Assembly (NCBI RefSeq): GCF_002834385.1
Contig: NZ_PITQ01000011.1
Coordinates: 124,001-188,000 of the forward strand
Length of the DNA stretch: 64,000 nucleotides
Source: Rahnella sp. AA
GTDB taxonomy: Bacteria; Pseudomonadota; Gammaproteobacteria; Enterobacterales; Enterobacteriaceae
Reading direction: 5' to 3'
Shown here: positions 17,859-27,800 of the stretch, one piece after another
Position numbering within the stretch: position 1 is the stretch's first letter
Layout: every line of letters begins with the position of its first letter
Notes under the pieces: model-generated
What the model was told of the DNA's origin: nothing
Seen by the model: only the letters and a program-made list of their open reading frames with translations
Database searches by the model: none
Position numbers and translations under genes: made by a program

Positions 17859-19592
17859 TTATTTCGGCCACAAATGTTCAATGATCAGTTGAACACTGCG
17901 ATTTCCACGAAATTCATTGATATCCAGGCGGTATGCCAGCTGCACTTCACGAATACTGCTGTCCGGCCAGAATGTGGGATCGATATTAAACGCAATACCA
18001 TCAAGCAGAGGACCGCCGCCAACGGGTTCGATCATCAGCTTGAGATGGCGTTCTTTCAGCAGCTTTTGTTGCAGAATGCGGAAAGTGCCGTCAAACGTCG
18101 GCTCCGGGAACGCCTGCCCCCACGGGCCGCCATCACGTAACATTTCGGCGGTATCAATCGTCAGTTCATGCGCAGAAAGTTCACCGTCCGACCAGATCAC
18201 ACCTTCGAGATGCGATGGATCCAACCATTCGCCAACCAGTTCCGCAAAACGATCGCGAAATTCGTCGAATTTACCCTCTTCGAGTGATAAACCTGCCGCC
18301 ATTGCATGGCCGCCAAACTTCATCATCAGGCCAGGATTGAGCGTATCCAGGCGCTCCAGCGCATCGCGCATATGTAAACCTGCAATCGAGCGGCCGGAAC
18401 CTTTGAGAATACCGTCGCCTGCCGGTGCGAACGCAATAACCGGGCGATTAAAACGCTCTTTCAGGCGCGAAGCCAGAATACCGACCACACCCTGATGCCA
18501 TTCAGGATGGTACATCGCAAGCCCGAGCGGCAAAGCCTCCGCGCTGTGCTCCAGTTTGTCGCAGAGCGTCAATGCTTCGGCCTGCATACCCTGTTCAATC
18601 TCACGACGGGTCTGGTTCAGCGCATCCAAATCGCTGGCTAAGGCACGCGCCTGCCCGATATCGTCGCTCAGCAACAGCGCCACACCAACAGACATGTCGT
18701 CAAGCCGGCCTGCCGCGTTAAGCCGTGGCCCCAGCGCGAAACCTAAATCACTGGCGCACAGAGTACGGGCTTCACGGCCAGAGACCTCCAACAGCGCACG
18801 GATACCGGCACGGCATTTTCCCGCCCGAATACGGTTCAGCCCCTGATACACCATGATGCGGTTGTTAGCATCGAGCGGTACAACGTCCGCCACCGTCCCC
18901 AGTGCCACCAGATCCAGATGTTCCGCAAGATTAGGGATCGCCAGACCGTTTTTTTCAAACCAGCCGCTATCGCGTAGCGCACTGCGCAGTGCCAGCATCA
19001 GGTAAAACGCAACGCCAACGCCTGCCAGAGATTTGGACGGAAACTCACAGCCGTGCAAATTCGGATTAATAATCGCTTCAGCTTCCGGCAGAGTGTCGCC
19101 CGGCAAGTGGTGGTCAGTCACCAACACCTGGATACCCTTCTCATGCGCCAGCAAAACGCCGGCATGTGAAGAGATCCCGTTGTCGACGGTCAGGATCAGT
19201 TCCGCGCCACGGGATGCCGCCTGTTCCACCACTTCCGGACTGAGGCCATAACCGTCTTCAAAACGGTTCGGCACCAGATAATCCAGATTTCCGCAGCCCA
19301 TACTGCGCAAAGAAAGCAGCGTGAGTGCCGTGCTGGTTGCGCCGTCTGCATCAAAATCACCGACGATGATAATGCGCAGGCGTTCAGCCAGCGCTTTTTG
19401 CAACAATGCTACTGCGGTATCAATGCCATCAAGCTGCTGATACGGCAACATTCCACGCACGCTGCGTTCGAGCTCTTCGCTTTGGGTGATACCACGAGCC
19501 AGGTATAACCGGCGCAATAATGGCGAAAGTTCGGCGGGAAGTTCCACGCCAGTCGCCGCTGTACGGCGGCGAAGTTGAGTCTGCAAGGTCAC
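17859..19592 (-). CDS. recJ: Single-stranded-DNA-specific exonuclease RecJ
   Basis: A 577-residue 5'-3' ssDNA exonuclease used in RecF-pathway repair, mismatch repair and fork processing. DHH-family motifs: VVGDFDADGATST (motif I), TVDNGISSH, VTDHHLPGD (DHH) and the DHHA1-domain GGHAMAAGLS, followed by the C-terminal OB-like domain. The start is GTG 19592, six nt after the dsbC stop, with homology to E. coli RecJ beginning at LQTQLRRR. It belongs to the conserved xerD-dsbC-recJ run. Confidence 0.96.
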   Translation of the reverse strand: MTLQTQLRRRTAATGVELPAELSPLLRRLYLARGITQSEELERSVRGMLPYQQLDGIDTAVALLQKALAERLRIIIVGDFDADGATSTALTLLSLRSMGCGNLDYLVPNRFEDGYGLSPEVVEQAASRGAELILTVDNGISSHAGVLLAHEKGIQVLVTDHHLPGDTLPEAEAIINPNLHGCEFPSKSLAGVGVAFYLMLALRSALRDSGWFEKNGLAIPNLAEHLDLVALGTVADVVPLDANNRIMVYQGLNRIRAGKCRAGIRALLEVSGREARTLCASDLGFALGPRLNAAGRLDDMSVGVALLLSDDIGQARALASDLDALNQTRREIEQGMQAEALTLCDKLEHSAEALPLGLAMYHPEWHQGVVGILASRLKERFNRPVIAFAPAGDGILKGSGRSIAGLHMRDALERLDTLNPGLMMKFGGHAMAAGLSLEEGKFDEFRDRFAELVGEWLDPSHLEGVIWSDGELSAHELTIDTAEMLRDGGPWGQAFPEPTFDGTFRILQQKLLKERHLKLMIEPVGGGPLLDGIAFNIDPTFWPDSSIREVQLAYRLDINEFRGNRSVQLIIEHLWPK

Positions 19593-19598
19593 GAAAAA

Positions 19599-20318
19599 TC
19601 AACCACCGGTTTTATGTGAAGGATCCTGCTGGTCGAGCATAGCGGCCATTTCTTTTGGCGGCTGATAGCCAGGAATCAAAGTACCGTCTTCCAGCACGAT
19701 GGCCGGAGTGCCTGTCACACCGAACTGAACGCCCAGTTCGAAATGTTTCGCAATATCACTGGTTTTGCAGCTGGCGGGCGTAATGTCATCACCACGCATG
19801 GCAGCATCAAAATTGGTTTTACGGTTACCCGTACACCAGATCGACTGCATGTCTTTCTCGGTTTTAGAGTTCAGCCCCTGGCGAGGGAACGCCAGATAAC
19901 GCACGGTAATGCCGAGATCGTTATAGTCCTGCATTTGCTGGTGCAGCTTGTGGCAATAGCCGCAGGTGATATCCGTGAACACGGTGATGACGTGTTTTTC
20001 GTTTTTGGCTTTGTAGATGATCATTTCGCTTTGCAGCGCGTCCATCTTTTTCACCAGCGTCTTGTTCGTCACATTAACCGGATGCGGGCCGCTGACGTCA
20101 TACATCGGGCCTTGCAAAATATGCTTGCCATCATCGGTGATATAAATCACTCCTCTGTCGGTCGAAACCGCACTCAGGCCTGTGACCGGCGTCGGCTGAA
20201 CCTCGGCATGGCTCATGCCCAGTTTAGTCAGCGCGGCGTTGATTGCTGCTTCATCAGCGTGGGCTGCGGAACTCATACACGCAGCCAAAAATGTCAGCAG
20301 CATTAGACCTTTTTTCAT
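19599..20318 (-). CDS. dsbC: Thiol:disulfide isomerase DsbC
   Basis: A 239-residue precursor of the periplasmic disulfide isomerase. It has a cleavable signal peptide (MKKGLMLLTFLAACMSSAAHA), an N-terminal dimerisation domain with YITDDGKHILQGPMYD, and a C-terminal thioredoxin fold with the active site CGYC and a cis-Pro in GTPAI. I chose ATG 20318, 7 nt after AAGGA and aligned with the E. coli start; ATG 20321 or 20342 would only lengthen the signal region. DsbC is kept reduced by DsbD. It lies between xerD and recJ. Confidence 0.95.
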   Translation of the reverse strand: MKKGLMLLTFLAACMSSAAHADEAAINAALTKLGMSHAEVQPTPVTGLSAVSTDRGVIYITDDGKHILQGPMYDVSGPHPVNVTNKTLVKKMDALQSEMIIYKAKNEKHVITVFTDITCGYCHKLHQQMQDYNDLGITVRYLAFPRQGLNSKTEKDMQSIWCTGNRKTNFDAAMRGDDITPASCKTSDIAKHFELGVQFGVTGTPAIVLEDGTLIPGYQPPKEMAAMLDQQDPSHKTGG

Positions 20319-20343
20319 CATGTCGTCCTTTTTCTCCGGCATA

Positions 20344-21303
20344 TCATGCGCGGGGATGATGTTGTTGATGTAGCTGTTTGAGTCGTTCAGTCGCTACATG
20401 GGTATAAATTTGAGTCGTTGATAAGTCACTGTGGCCTAACAACATTTGTACGACGCGCAGGTCAGCACCGTGGTTCAACAGGTGGGTTGCAAAAGCGTGA
20501 CGCAAAACATGGGGAGACAAACGCTCCGCATCAATGCCGGCAAGGATCGCATAGTGTTTGATTCGATGCCAGAAGGTCTGGCGCGTCATTTGCTGCGCGC
20601 GGCTACTGGGAAACACGACATCCAGCGATTGCCCGTTCAACAGCCACGGCCTGCCGTGTTCAAAATAATTCTCTATCCAGTAGACGGCTTCTTCGCCCAT
20701 CGGCACCAGTCGTTCTTTATTACCTTTACCAATAACCCGCACCACACCCTGGCGCAGGCTGAGATCACTCAGCGTCAGCCCGACCAGTTCGGAAACACGC
20801 AACCCCGTGGCATAAAGCAACTCCAGCATAGCTTTATCACGCAACTCGAGAGGGACATCGACACTGGGAGAAGCCAGCAACGCATCAACCTGCGCTTCGC
20901 TGAGATCTTTGGGTAAACGCTGCGGTAATTTTGGCGAAGACAACAGTGCGGTCGGGTCATCCTGACGCATCGACTCGCGGTTCATATACTGGAACAAACG
21001 GCGCATCGCACTCAGCAAACGAGCGGAACTGGTGGCTTTATAGCCGCCTTCAACGCGTTCAGCCAGAAATGATTGCAGGTCTTCCACGCTGACATGCAGC
21101 AGATTGGTATTGTGGTGATGTAACCAGCCCAGTAAGGATTTCAAATCCTGACGGTACGAGGACAGCGTGTTTTCTGCAAGACTGCGCTCGATCCAGAGCA
21201 TATCCAGAAACTGTTCAGTTATGCCCTGATCGGCCTGGTTAACCGCTTGCTGTGCCTGCTCAGGGGTGCTTTCCTGAGGGTTCACATTATCTTGTTTTGG
21301 CAT
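20344..21303 (-). CDS. xerD: Tyrosine recombinase XerD
   Basis: A 319-residue recombinase that with XerC resolves chromosome dimers at dif under FtsK control. Catalytic residues by alignment to E. coli: R169 ([10 protein letters not shown]), K193 ([10 protein letters not shown]), H265 and R268 ([10 protein letters not shown]), H291 (LGHSDLS), Y300 (TQIYTHV). The strong AGAGGAG site before ATG 21303 supports a ~21-residue Gln-rich N-terminal extension relative to E. coli XerD. dsbC begins 25 nt downstream. Confidence 0.95.
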   Translation of the reverse strand: MPKQDNVNPQESTPEQAQQAVNQADQGITEQFLDMLWIERSLAENTLSSYRQDLKSLLGWLHHHNTNLLHVSVEDLQSFLAERVEGGYKATSSARLLSAMRRLFQYMNRESMRQDDPTALLSSPKLPQRLPKDLSEAQVDALLASPSVDVPLELRDKAMLELLYATGLRVSELVGLTLSDLSLRQGVVRVIGKGNKERLVPMGEEAVYWIENYFEHGRPWLLNGQSLDVVFPSSRAQQMTRQTFWHRIKHYAILAGIDAERLSPHVLRHAFATHLLNHGADLRVVQMLLGHSDLSTTQIYTHVATERLKQLHQQHHPRA

Positions 21304-21402
21304 CCCGACTCCTCTTACTCACGACGGCCATTATGCCTTTCATTCGCCCAAATCTGCTACACTGCCAGCCATTGGTATTCTAATAACGTTATGGCAGCAA
21401 GT

Positions 21403-21921
21403 ATGAAAATTGGACTTTTCTACGGTTCCAGCACCTGCTACACCGAAATGGCTGCGGAGAAAATTCGCGATATTTTGGGCGAAGAGCTGGTTGATTTACA
21501 CAATATAAAAGATGTTGATCCCGATAAGATGGAAGACTACAGCATTCTGATCCTCGGTATCCCGACATGGGATTTCGGCGAGATCCAGGAAGACTGGGAA
21601 GCCGTCTGGAATGAGCTGCCTACGCTAAAATTGCGCGGAAAAATTGTCGCCATGTACGGCATGGGCGATCAGCTCGGTTATAGCGAGTGGTTCCTCGACG
21701 CGCTCGGCATGCTTTATCATCAGTTAGTTCCAATGGGCGTTCACTTCATCGGTTTCTGGCCCACGGAAGGTTTCGAATTCACCAGCCCGAAACCGCTCAG
21801 CGCCGACGGAAAACATTTTGTCGGCCTCGCGCTCGACGACGTAAACCAGTTTGATCTCACCGAAGAGCGCCTGCAAAAGTGGTGCGAACAGATCCTGCTG
21901 GAAATGGATGCATTGCTCTGA
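21403..21921 (+). CDS. fldB: Flavodoxin FldB
   Basis: A 172-residue FMN flavodoxin, an electron carrier. The FMN phosphate loop YGSSTCYTE, the flavin-stacking [11 protein letters not shown] and [12 protein letters not shown] loops are all typical of FldB. I chose ATG 21403 ([10 protein letters not shown]) because homology starts there; ATG 21391 adds four residues and no clear ribosome site distinguishes them. It is divergent from xerD, as in E. coli. Confidence 0.93.
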   Translation: MKIGLFYGSSTCYTEMAAEKIRDILGEELVDLHNIKDVDPDKMEDYSILILGIPTWDFGEIQEDWEAVWNELPTLKLRGKIVAMYGMGDQLGYSEWFLDALGMLYHQLVPMGVHFIGFWPTEGFEFTSPKPLSADGKHFVGLALDDVNQFDLTEERLQKWCEQILLEMDALL

Positions 21922-21954
21922 CATAACTGGCACCGTCTGCGAAGCATCAGTATC

Positions 21955-22407
21955 TCAGCCCGGTTCCGCCGGGCTGCGCGGAGCACCATTAAGCAGTATT
22001 TGCCGCAAACGCCGCCACTCTTCCTGACTCATGCAATCCGAAGCCAGCCACAACCGCTGCCTTGAACTGCGCATTGCCTGCGCCAGCCCGCCTTTACGTT
22101 TTTCACGCCGCAGCGAGAGCAGCACGCCGCTGCTTATCATCCATACTGGCTGCTTAATCTGCCATTCATGGCCACGCCACAACAGGCGGTTATCCTCGAG
22201 CAGGATAATCTCGCCGGTACGCGCAGTGATACGCCGCTGGCTGCGGATGCATTCAAACAGCACCAGCAACAGCAGTGTCATCCATATCGGCCAGTAGCCC
22301 GCAGGCCAGGGTGCCAGCAAAATCAGCAACATTATTCCACCGTAACATCCCAATGAAATAAGCTGACTACGCCAGGACACCCTGAGATCACATCGCCACA
22401 GGGCCAC
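21955..22407 (-). CDS. ygfX: YgfX/CptA inner-membrane protein
   Basis: A 150-residue protein with a two-helix membrane hairpin (~17-52) and a C-terminal cytoplasmic part ([21 protein letters not shown]). It matches E. coli YgfX (CptA), reported as interacting with SdhE and as a toxin affecting MreB/FtsZ. The family is best understood as a membrane partner of SdhE. It overlaps sdhE by 20 nt, so translation is coupled. A basic insertion ([19 protein letters not shown]) makes it longer than the E. coli protein. Confidence 0.9.
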   Translation of the reverse strand: MALWRCDLRVSWRSQLISLGCYGGIMLLILLAPWPAGYWPIWMTLLLLVLFECIRSQRRITARTGEIILLEDNRLLWRGHEWQIKQPVWMISSGVLLSLRREKRKGGLAQAMRSSRQRLWLASDCMSQEEWRRLRQILLNGAPRSPAEPG

Positions 22408-22672
22408 GGGATTTGTTTCGTGTCTGGATGAGCGCGACCATGCGTTGCAATTCGGTGTCTTTCGGCTCGCCGTGATTCATCAGCCAGTTAAAAAGATCAG
22501 GATCATCACAGGTCAGCAGGCGGACAAACACCTCTTTATCAGCATCGCTCAGCGAATCATATTCATGCTCAAAAAACGGCATGATGGAAATATCCAGTTC
22601 ACGCATTCCACGACGACAAGCCCAGTGGACGCGGGATCTATTATTAATATCCAGTTGGTTTTTGCTTTCCAT
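22388..22672 (-). CDS. sdhE: FAD assembly factor SdhE
   Basis: A 94-residue small helical protein that promotes covalent flavinylation of SdhA and FrdA. The conserved RGMRELD motif (RGxxE) and [27 protein letters not shown] are diagnostic. ATG 22672 is used; the E. coli start aligns with LDINNRS six residues later, where this genome has CTG. It is divergent from ygfZ by 261 nt, the usual sdhE/ygfZ arrangement. Confidence 0.96.
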   Translation of the reverse strand: MESKNQLDINNRSRVHWACRRGMRELDISIMPFFEHEYDSLSDADKEVFVRLLTCDDPDLFNWLMNHGEPKDTELQRMVALIQTRNKSRGPVAM

Positions 22673-22933
22673 AACAAGACTCTTTTTGTTGGGATACAGA
22701 ATGTGAATTTTCTATTTCTCCCCTGATTCTACCAGCGGTGCGGCAAGCGAAGTAACTTTTCAGTGCCCTGTTTTGTCAATCTACGTGATATCACGGAAAA
22801 TCAGATGTAAACGTGTCATCTGCTTTACATTCTCTGGAAGGCATCCCGTAAAAGGCACCAATAACTGTTTTCAAAGCCAGTGGGCTCTTTTACCATGAGG
22901 TATCAGTCACATTTCACAGACCGGGATTAGAAA

Positions 22934-23926
22934 ATGGCTAACGAATTCCCCTTTCCACCGCAAAAACCTTCGGCATCTTCTCATCTGCCGCTGACCCTGA
23001 TTTCACTGGAAGACTGGGCTTTGGTGACCATGACCGGAGCCGACACGGTGAAATACCTGCAAGGTCAGGTGACGGCAGACATCGATGCCCTGCCGGTCGA
23101 TCACCACATTCTTTGCGCCCACTGTGACGCCAAAGGGAAAATGTGGAGCAACCTGCGTCTGTTCACGCGCGGCGATGGCATGGCCTATATTGAGCGCCGC
23201 AATCTGCGTGATACTCAGTTGGCCGAAATAAAGAAATACGCGGTATTTTCGAAAATTACGTTCACTGCCGACGATGACGTTGTGCTACTCGGCGTGGCCG
23301 GTTTTCAGGCCAGCGCTGCGCTGACCGGGTTATTCTCAACCCTGCCGACCGCGCAACAACCTGTCGTACAGCAGGATGAAACGACCCTGTTACATTTCTG
23401 CCTGCCGGCAGAACGCTACCTGATCGTGACCAGCCCGGAAAAAGCCCGTCAGGTGGTTGAAGAACTGGGTGAACAGGCGCAGCGCAACGACAGTCAGCAG
23501 TGGCTGGCGCTGGATATTGAAGCCGGTTTCCCGGTTATTGATACCGCCAACACCGCACAATTTATTCCGCAAGCCACCAATATTCAGGCGCTGGACGGCA
23601 TCAGTTTCACCAAAGGTTGCTATGCCGGTCAGGAGATGGTCGCACGTGCGAAATACCGCGGCGCGAACAAGCGCGCGCTGTACTGGTTATCCGGTAAAGC
23701 CTCGAAAGTACCGGTTCCCGCTGACGATCTCGAACTGCAACTCGGCGAAAACTGGCGTCGTACGGGCACCGTGCTGGCCGCGGTTCAGCTCAGTGATGGC
23801 ACTGTCTGGGTTCAGGCCGTTCTTAATAACGATCTGGAAGCCGATGCCAGCCTGCGCGTACGCGACGATACGACCAGCCTTTTAAATATCCAGCCGCTGC
23901 CGTATTCGCTGGAAGAGACAAAGTAA
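22934..23926 (+). CDS. ygfZ: Folate-binding tRNA-modifying protein YgfZ
   Basis: A 330-residue GcvT-like protein that binds tetrahydrofolate and supports certain Fe-S enzymes such as MiaB. The defining motif [17 protein letters not shown], with its essential cysteine, is intact, as is the N-terminal [12 protein letters not shown] folate-domain stretch. It is transcribed alone, divergent from sdhE. Confidence 0.95.
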   Translation: MANEFPFPPQKPSASSHLPLTLISLEDWALVTMTGADTVKYLQGQVTADIDALPVDHHILCAHCDAKGKMWSNLRLFTRGDGMAYIERRNLRDTQLAEIKKYAVFSKITFTADDDVVLLGVAGFQASAALTGLFSTLPTAQQPVVQQDETTLLHFCLPAERYLIVTSPEKARQVVEELGEQAQRNDSQQWLALDIEAGFPVIDTANTAQFIPQATNIQALDGISFTKGCYAGQEMVARAKYRGANKRALYWLSGKASKVPVPADDLELQLGENWRRTGTVLAAVQLSDGTVWVQAVLNNDLEADASLRVRDDTTSLLNIQPLPYSLEETK

Positions 23927-24001
23927 TCTGAAAGCTCTCTGCCGCCCTCTTCATGACCGCACGGTCAAAAGAAGGCGGCAAATCACACCGTGATATCCGG
24001 A

Positions 24002-24532
24002 TTACGCGTGGTGATGTTTACCTTTCTGATTCAGCAAATCGACATACGCCTGATCCACCAGTTCCTGCCGGTCTATCCCCAGCCGTTCGAGCAGTTCCTC
24101 AGCCACCGCAATGCCCTGCTCCGGCGTTTCGTTTTCATCGAGCACCACTTCGAACTCCAGATAATCACCCAACCCTTTTACCCGATCGAGGTGCAGACGC
24201 GTCTGGCCAAGCATAAAGAGCGTTCGTTGTTTGATAACCCGGCCTGCCACGCCGTAAGCCAGTGTGAGTGTTTCGCGCAGACTGTCAGGATCGTGAGTTT
24301 CGGAAAGCGTATAGAAACTGGTTTTGGGGCCCGCCTGATCCGGACGCTGGTAGAAGATCAGTTCACCACGATCCGCCGACAATGTACGCAGTTTCAGGCG
24401 CCCATGAGGGCAGATAAAAAAGGTATCGTCCTGCTCAATAATGTCCGGTAATCCATCGGATATCAGCGCAACCTTTTCGTACAGCGCTGAAAAATCATCA
24501 ACCCTTGCTTTAATCTCAATATTTCTGGCCAT
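24002..24532 (-). CDS. CYTH-domain protein (class IV adenylate cyclase-like)
   Basis: A 176-residue triphosphate tunnel protein. The N-terminal RNIEIKARV is the CYTH entry motif (first Glu of ExExK replaced by Asn, common in this subgroup). Charged strands (GRLKLR, GELIFYQRP, TRLHLDRVKGLGDYLEFEVV) line the tunnel. Relatives are annotated as CyaB-type class IV adenylate cyclases, but many CYTH proteins are triphosphatases, so cyclase activity is not assured. ATG 24532 is preferred over GTG 24535, with AGGGAG upstream. It converges on ygfZ. Confidence 0.78.
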   Translation of the reverse strand: MARNIEIKARVDDFSALYEKVALISDGLPDIIEQDDTFFICPHGRLKLRTLSADRGELIFYQRPDQAGPKTSFYTLSETHDPDSLRETLTLAYGVAGRVIKQRTLFMLGQTRLHLDRVKGLGDYLEFEVVLDENETPEQGIAVAEELLERLGIDRQELVDQAYVDLLNQKGKHHHA

Positions 24533-24717
24533 CACTTACTCCCTTAAAAGTTGACTCTTTTTTACGTGTCTTTGATGAACATCCGTTGACCTTACCGTGA
24601 CGGAATGCTCCGCGGCAAGGAGGTTTGATCTCGCTTACTAAATACGCAATCAGAGGCTGCAAAATCAGATCAAGGTGCTACCCTCAGGGGAGTTTTTGGA
24701 AAATTGAGGGAACGATG

Positions 24718-25662
24718 ATGACAAAAATTGTAACGCTAACTCTGGCACCTTCACTCGACAGTGCCACGCTGACCCCTAAGATTTACCCCGAAGGGAAACT
24801 CCGCTGTACCGCACCGGTCTTTGAGCCGGGCGGGGGCGGAATTAACGTCGCCCGCGCCATTGTACATCTGGGCGGACAGGCCACGGCACTGTTCCCAATT
24901 GGCGGCCCGACTGGCGCACATCTGGAACAATTATTGCGTGATGAAGGGATCGTAACCGAAACGGTTGAGACCCAGGACTGGACGCGGCAAAACCTGCACG
25001 TCCATACCGAAAATACCGGTGAACAATACCGGTTTGTCATGCCCGGTGCTCGCCTGACGGAAGCTGAATTCGCCAGCCTGAGTAAAAAAATCGAAAATAT
25101 CCCTGCCGGTTCAATACTGGTGATCAGCGGAAGCCTGCCGCCAGGGACGCATATCAACGCCTTAACTGATCTTATCCACAAAGCGCAGAACGCCGGTGTA
25201 CGCTGCATTCTCGACAGTTCCGGCGACGCGCTGGCAGCAGGCCTGAAACTGGGCGGCCTGGCGCTGGTGAAACCGAACCTGAATGAGCTTTCGGCGCTGG
25301 TCGGTCGTCCGCTGGAAAACCCGGGCGACGTGCTGGCCGCGGCGCAGAAAATTATCCGCGAAGGCGGAGCCGAGCGCGTCGTGGTTTCACTCGGGCCGCA
25401 GGGTGCTCTGGCCGTTGATGCACAAGGTTCATTCCAGGTGGTTCCGCCGCCGGTGAAAAAAATGAGTACCGTTGGTGCAGGTGACAGCATGGTGGGCGCG
25501 ATGACGCTCAAACTCGCCACCGGTGCTGATTTACCCGATATCGTGCGCTTCGGGGTTGCTGCAGGCAGCGCCGCGACGCTGAACATCGGCACAAGGTTAT
25601 GTTCGGATAAAGATACTCAGCAGATTTATCAGTATTTATGCCAGCAAACACTGGCACATTAA
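24718..25662 (+). CDS. pfkB: 6-phosphofructokinase II
   Basis: A 314-residue ribokinase-family sugar-phosphate kinase, the minor PFK isozyme. LTLAPSLDSAT, the substrate-site EGKLRCTAPVFEPGGGGINVARA and the catalytic/anion-hole GAGDSMVGAM match E. coli PfkB closely. The start is ATG 24718 with GAGGG 7 nt upstream (a second ATG directly precedes it). It is a single gene in this context. Confidence 0.93.
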   Translation: MTKIVTLTLAPSLDSATLTPKIYPEGKLRCTAPVFEPGGGGINVARAIVHLGGQATALFPIGGPTGAHLEQLLRDEGIVTETVETQDWTRQNLHVHTENTGEQYRFVMPGARLTEAEFASLSKKIENIPAGSILVISGSLPPGTHINALTDLIHKAQNAGVRCILDSSGDALAAGLKLGGLALVKPNLNELSALVGRPLENPGDVLAAAQKIIREGGAERVVVSLGPQGALAVDAQGSFQVVPPPVKKMSTVGAGDSMVGAMTLKLATGADLPDIVRFGVAAGSAATLNIGTRLCSDKDTQQIYQYLCQQTLAH

Positions 25663-25821
25663 TGCCCTGAATGTACTCCGCGAGGTCTTCCGGCGTCGCG
25701 GAGCGCAAATTCTTTGTCACACCTTCACGTATTTCCTTTCATTAGCAGATAAACTCGCAGCATCGGGTGTTGCATGCACCTTTCACATCACGCCAGAAAA
25801 GGCCGGAGGCCAGAGTCCAGA

Positions 25822-26262
25822 ATGATATGGATTATGCTTGCTGCAATTGTTGTGGTTTTTATTGTGGGTTATTGGTTTATGACGGCAGACACCCGTAAAG
25901 CGAACGCTTCTCTCGCCAGTCTGTTGAAAATTAAGCCGGTTTACATTGATTCAATGCTGCTGGAAATGGGCAAACGACAGAGCCAGATGTTTATCCGCTC
26001 AATCAGCGGTGGCTATGCTGAAGAGATCCGCAAAGCGGCCTACGTTGTTTTTATTTATCAGACATTTATTAAAGATCCTTCGGAAGAGAATATTGTCCGC
26101 TGGCGAAACATCCTGGTGCGAGCGCACCTGCCGCCACAGCTCAGCAGCGAGCACGCCGAACTGGCGCTGTTCTATTTTGCTGAACTCGACATTGAGCCTT
26201 TCGAACTGGCGCAGTTTCGTCGTGATTACAACGATACCTATAATCAGATCCACCTGGTCTGA
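25822..26262 (+). CDS. DUF1198 (YicN-like) small membrane protein
   Basis: A 146-residue protein starting at ATG 25822 (MIWIMLAAIVVVFIVGYWFM), one N-terminal membrane anchor followed by a soluble helical domain (SMLLEMGKRQSQMFIRSI, LVRAHLPPQLSSEHAELAL). It resembles E. coli YicN (DUF1198), whose function is unknown. A U-tract hairpin ends the gene, so it is monocistronic. Confidence 0.72.
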   Translation: MIWIMLAAIVVVFIVGYWFMTADTRKANASLASLLKIKPVYIDSMLLEMGKRQSQMFIRSISGGYAEEIRKAAYVVFIYQTFIKDPSEENIVRWRNILVRAHLPPQLSSEHAELALFYFAELDIEPFELAQFRRDYNDTYNQIHLV

Positions 26263-26282
26263 TGTTCAAAAGCGCTTCACCG

Positions 26283-26308
26283 ATGGCCCTGACGGGGCCA
26301 TTTTTTTT
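26283..26308 (+). terminator. Rho-independent terminator after the DUF1198 gene
   Basis: ATGGCCC-TGAC-GGGGCCAT followed by eight T residues, about 20 nt after the stop codon. Confidence 0.92.
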
Positions 26309-26387
26309 GCCTTTACGATAAAAAAGCAATCTCAGTCAGGAAAGCCTGCGACGTCCCGGGCACAGTAAGGGCCTTGAAGGAGAGGAA

Positions 26388-27275
26388 ATGAATAACGACA
26401 AAGCTCATCTTTATCAGCGGCGTTTTCAGCAGGTGTTTGCTTATATCGAGGCGCATCTGGACAGCCCGATGACGGTGGAACAGTTAAGTGAAGTGGCCTG
26501 CTTTTCGCAGTTTCACTTTCACCGCCAGTTCAGCCAGTTTTGCGGCGTGAGCGTAAGCCGTTATATCACGCTGATGCGGCTGAAAAGAGCCTCATTCCGG
26601 CTGGTGCAAAACCCGCAGGAGAAGATCATTGAGATTGCGTTTGATGCCGGATTTGAAAACCCGGAGTCGTTTTCCCGCGCCTTCAGGAACACTTTTGGCC
26701 TGACCCCCAGCGAGTTTCGCAGAGCTCCGGTCTGGGTTGACTGGCATGTGCATTTTCAATTTCCCGGCAGGGAAAGTCAGCAGAGGATGGAAAATATGGA
26801 TGTGAAAATTATTGAGGTTGCACCAGTGAACATTGCGGTGCTGGAGCATCGCGGTGATCCGATGACGGTTAACAATACTGTCGCAAGATTTATCGAATGG
26901 CGAAAAGCGTCGGGACTGTCGGATTACACCGTGCGCGGGACATACGGTATTCCCTACAACGATCCGCTGGTAACGCCGGGTGAAGATTTTCGCTTCGACG
27001 TTTGCGGGGAGTTAAACCCTGAATCAGGCGGGCGTGTGCCTGAAAATCCACAAGGCGTGGTGGCGAAAAGCCTGCCGGGCGGGCGTTGCGCCGTGGTCCG
27101 GCACGTCGGGGCGTATGACCGGATCAGCGACAGCGTGTATTACCTTTACCGTGAGTGGTTGCCGCAAAGCGGCGAGGAATTACGGGATTTCCCGGTCTAT
27201 TTCCGCTATCTGCATCTTGATCAGGAATTGCCGGAACATGTGCAGCAAACCGATATTTTGCTGCCCTTGAAATAA
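26388..27275 (+). CDS. AraC-type regulator fused to a GyrI-like effector domain
   Basis: A 295-residue protein. An N-terminal AraC/XylS double helix-turn-helix (~10-110; VEQLSEVACFSQFHFHRQFSQ and IIEIAFDAGFENPESFSRAF) is joined to a C-terminal GyrI/SbmC-like small-molecule-binding domain (~135-295; VNIAVLEHRGDP, FRFDVCGEL, LPGGRCAVVRHVGAYD). This layout is that of Rob-like and BmrR-like effector sensors that bind drugs or lipophilic ligands. A GGAGAGGAA site precedes ATG 26388. No obvious target gene is adjacent, and the ligand is unknown. Confidence 0.85.
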   Translation: MNNDKAHLYQRRFQQVFAYIEAHLDSPMTVEQLSEVACFSQFHFHRQFSQFCGVSVSRYITLMRLKRASFRLVQNPQEKIIEIAFDAGFENPESFSRAFRNTFGLTPSEFRRAPVWVDWHVHFQFPGRESQQRMENMDVKIIEVAPVNIAVLEHRGDPMTVNNTVARFIEWRKASGLSDYTVRGTYGIPYNDPLVTPGEDFRFDVCGELNPESGGRVPENPQGVVAKSLPGGRCAVVRHVGAYDRISDSVYYLYREWLPQSGEELRDFPVYFRYLHLDQELPEHVQQTDILLPLK

Positions 27276-27291
27276 GAGAAGGCATATTGAG

Positions 27292-27327
27292 CAGCGCTGC
27301 CACTGCTGATGCTGAACGGCAGCGCTG
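27292..27327. repeat. Inverted repeat between converging genes
   Basis: CAGCGCTGCC (27292-27301) and GGCAGCGCTG (27318-27327) are perfect 10-bp complementary arms with a 16-nt loop, between the AraC-type gene and ygaC. No T run follows on either strand, so terminator function is uncertain. Confidence 0.5.
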
Positions 27328-27338
27328 TGGGTTCCGGA

Positions 27339-27674
27339 TTATCTGAACACGTTGTCCAGATAACTGGCCAGGATCTGGCGCGAGCTAAAACCGTGGCAGA
27401 TGCCGTAATACGTTTCGCTGTCGCTCGATACATCCAGCGGGAAATTCTTATAAACACCGCTGCTGCGAAACGATGCAGTCGGTTCGGCAAAACGTTCGCT
27501 GCGCTCTTTCAGCGCAGGGTGTATCACCAGAGCAGTCCGGCCAAACCGCGCTTCCCGGTTTACATATACGTAGTGTTCGCCACGGCGATAACCGTACGCT
27601 TTATCATCAATATAATCGCGTTCAAATCCGGATGTTTCTAAAACGCGTGCCACTTCATCTGGCCGTAAATACAT
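27339..27674 (-). CDS. ygaC: YgaC (DUF2002) protein
   Basis: A 111-residue cytoplasmic alpha/beta protein: [58 protein letters not shown]. It fits the DUF2002 family typified by E. coli/Salmonella YgaC, reported as Fur-regulated with unknown function. The GAGGAG site before ATG 27674 fixes the start. In E. coli ygaC neighbours ygaM and nrdHIEF, as here apart from intervening genes, which supports orthology. Confidence 0.82.
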   Translation of the reverse strand: MYLRPDEVARVLETSGFERDYIDDKAYGYRRGEHYVYVNREARFGRTALVIHPALKERSERFAEPTASFRSSGVYKNFPLDVSSDSETYYGICHGFSSRQILASYLDNVFR

Positions 27675-27800
27675 GGTTGCTCCTCGCTTCTTTAACCGCA
27701 AGGCGACCTTACCGCAATAACTCTGCCAGACAATGCCTAAATCCTGAGTTTTGGCGTATTTAGGATTTATCTAAACCCAAATACTCTGCTCCGGAAAAGG

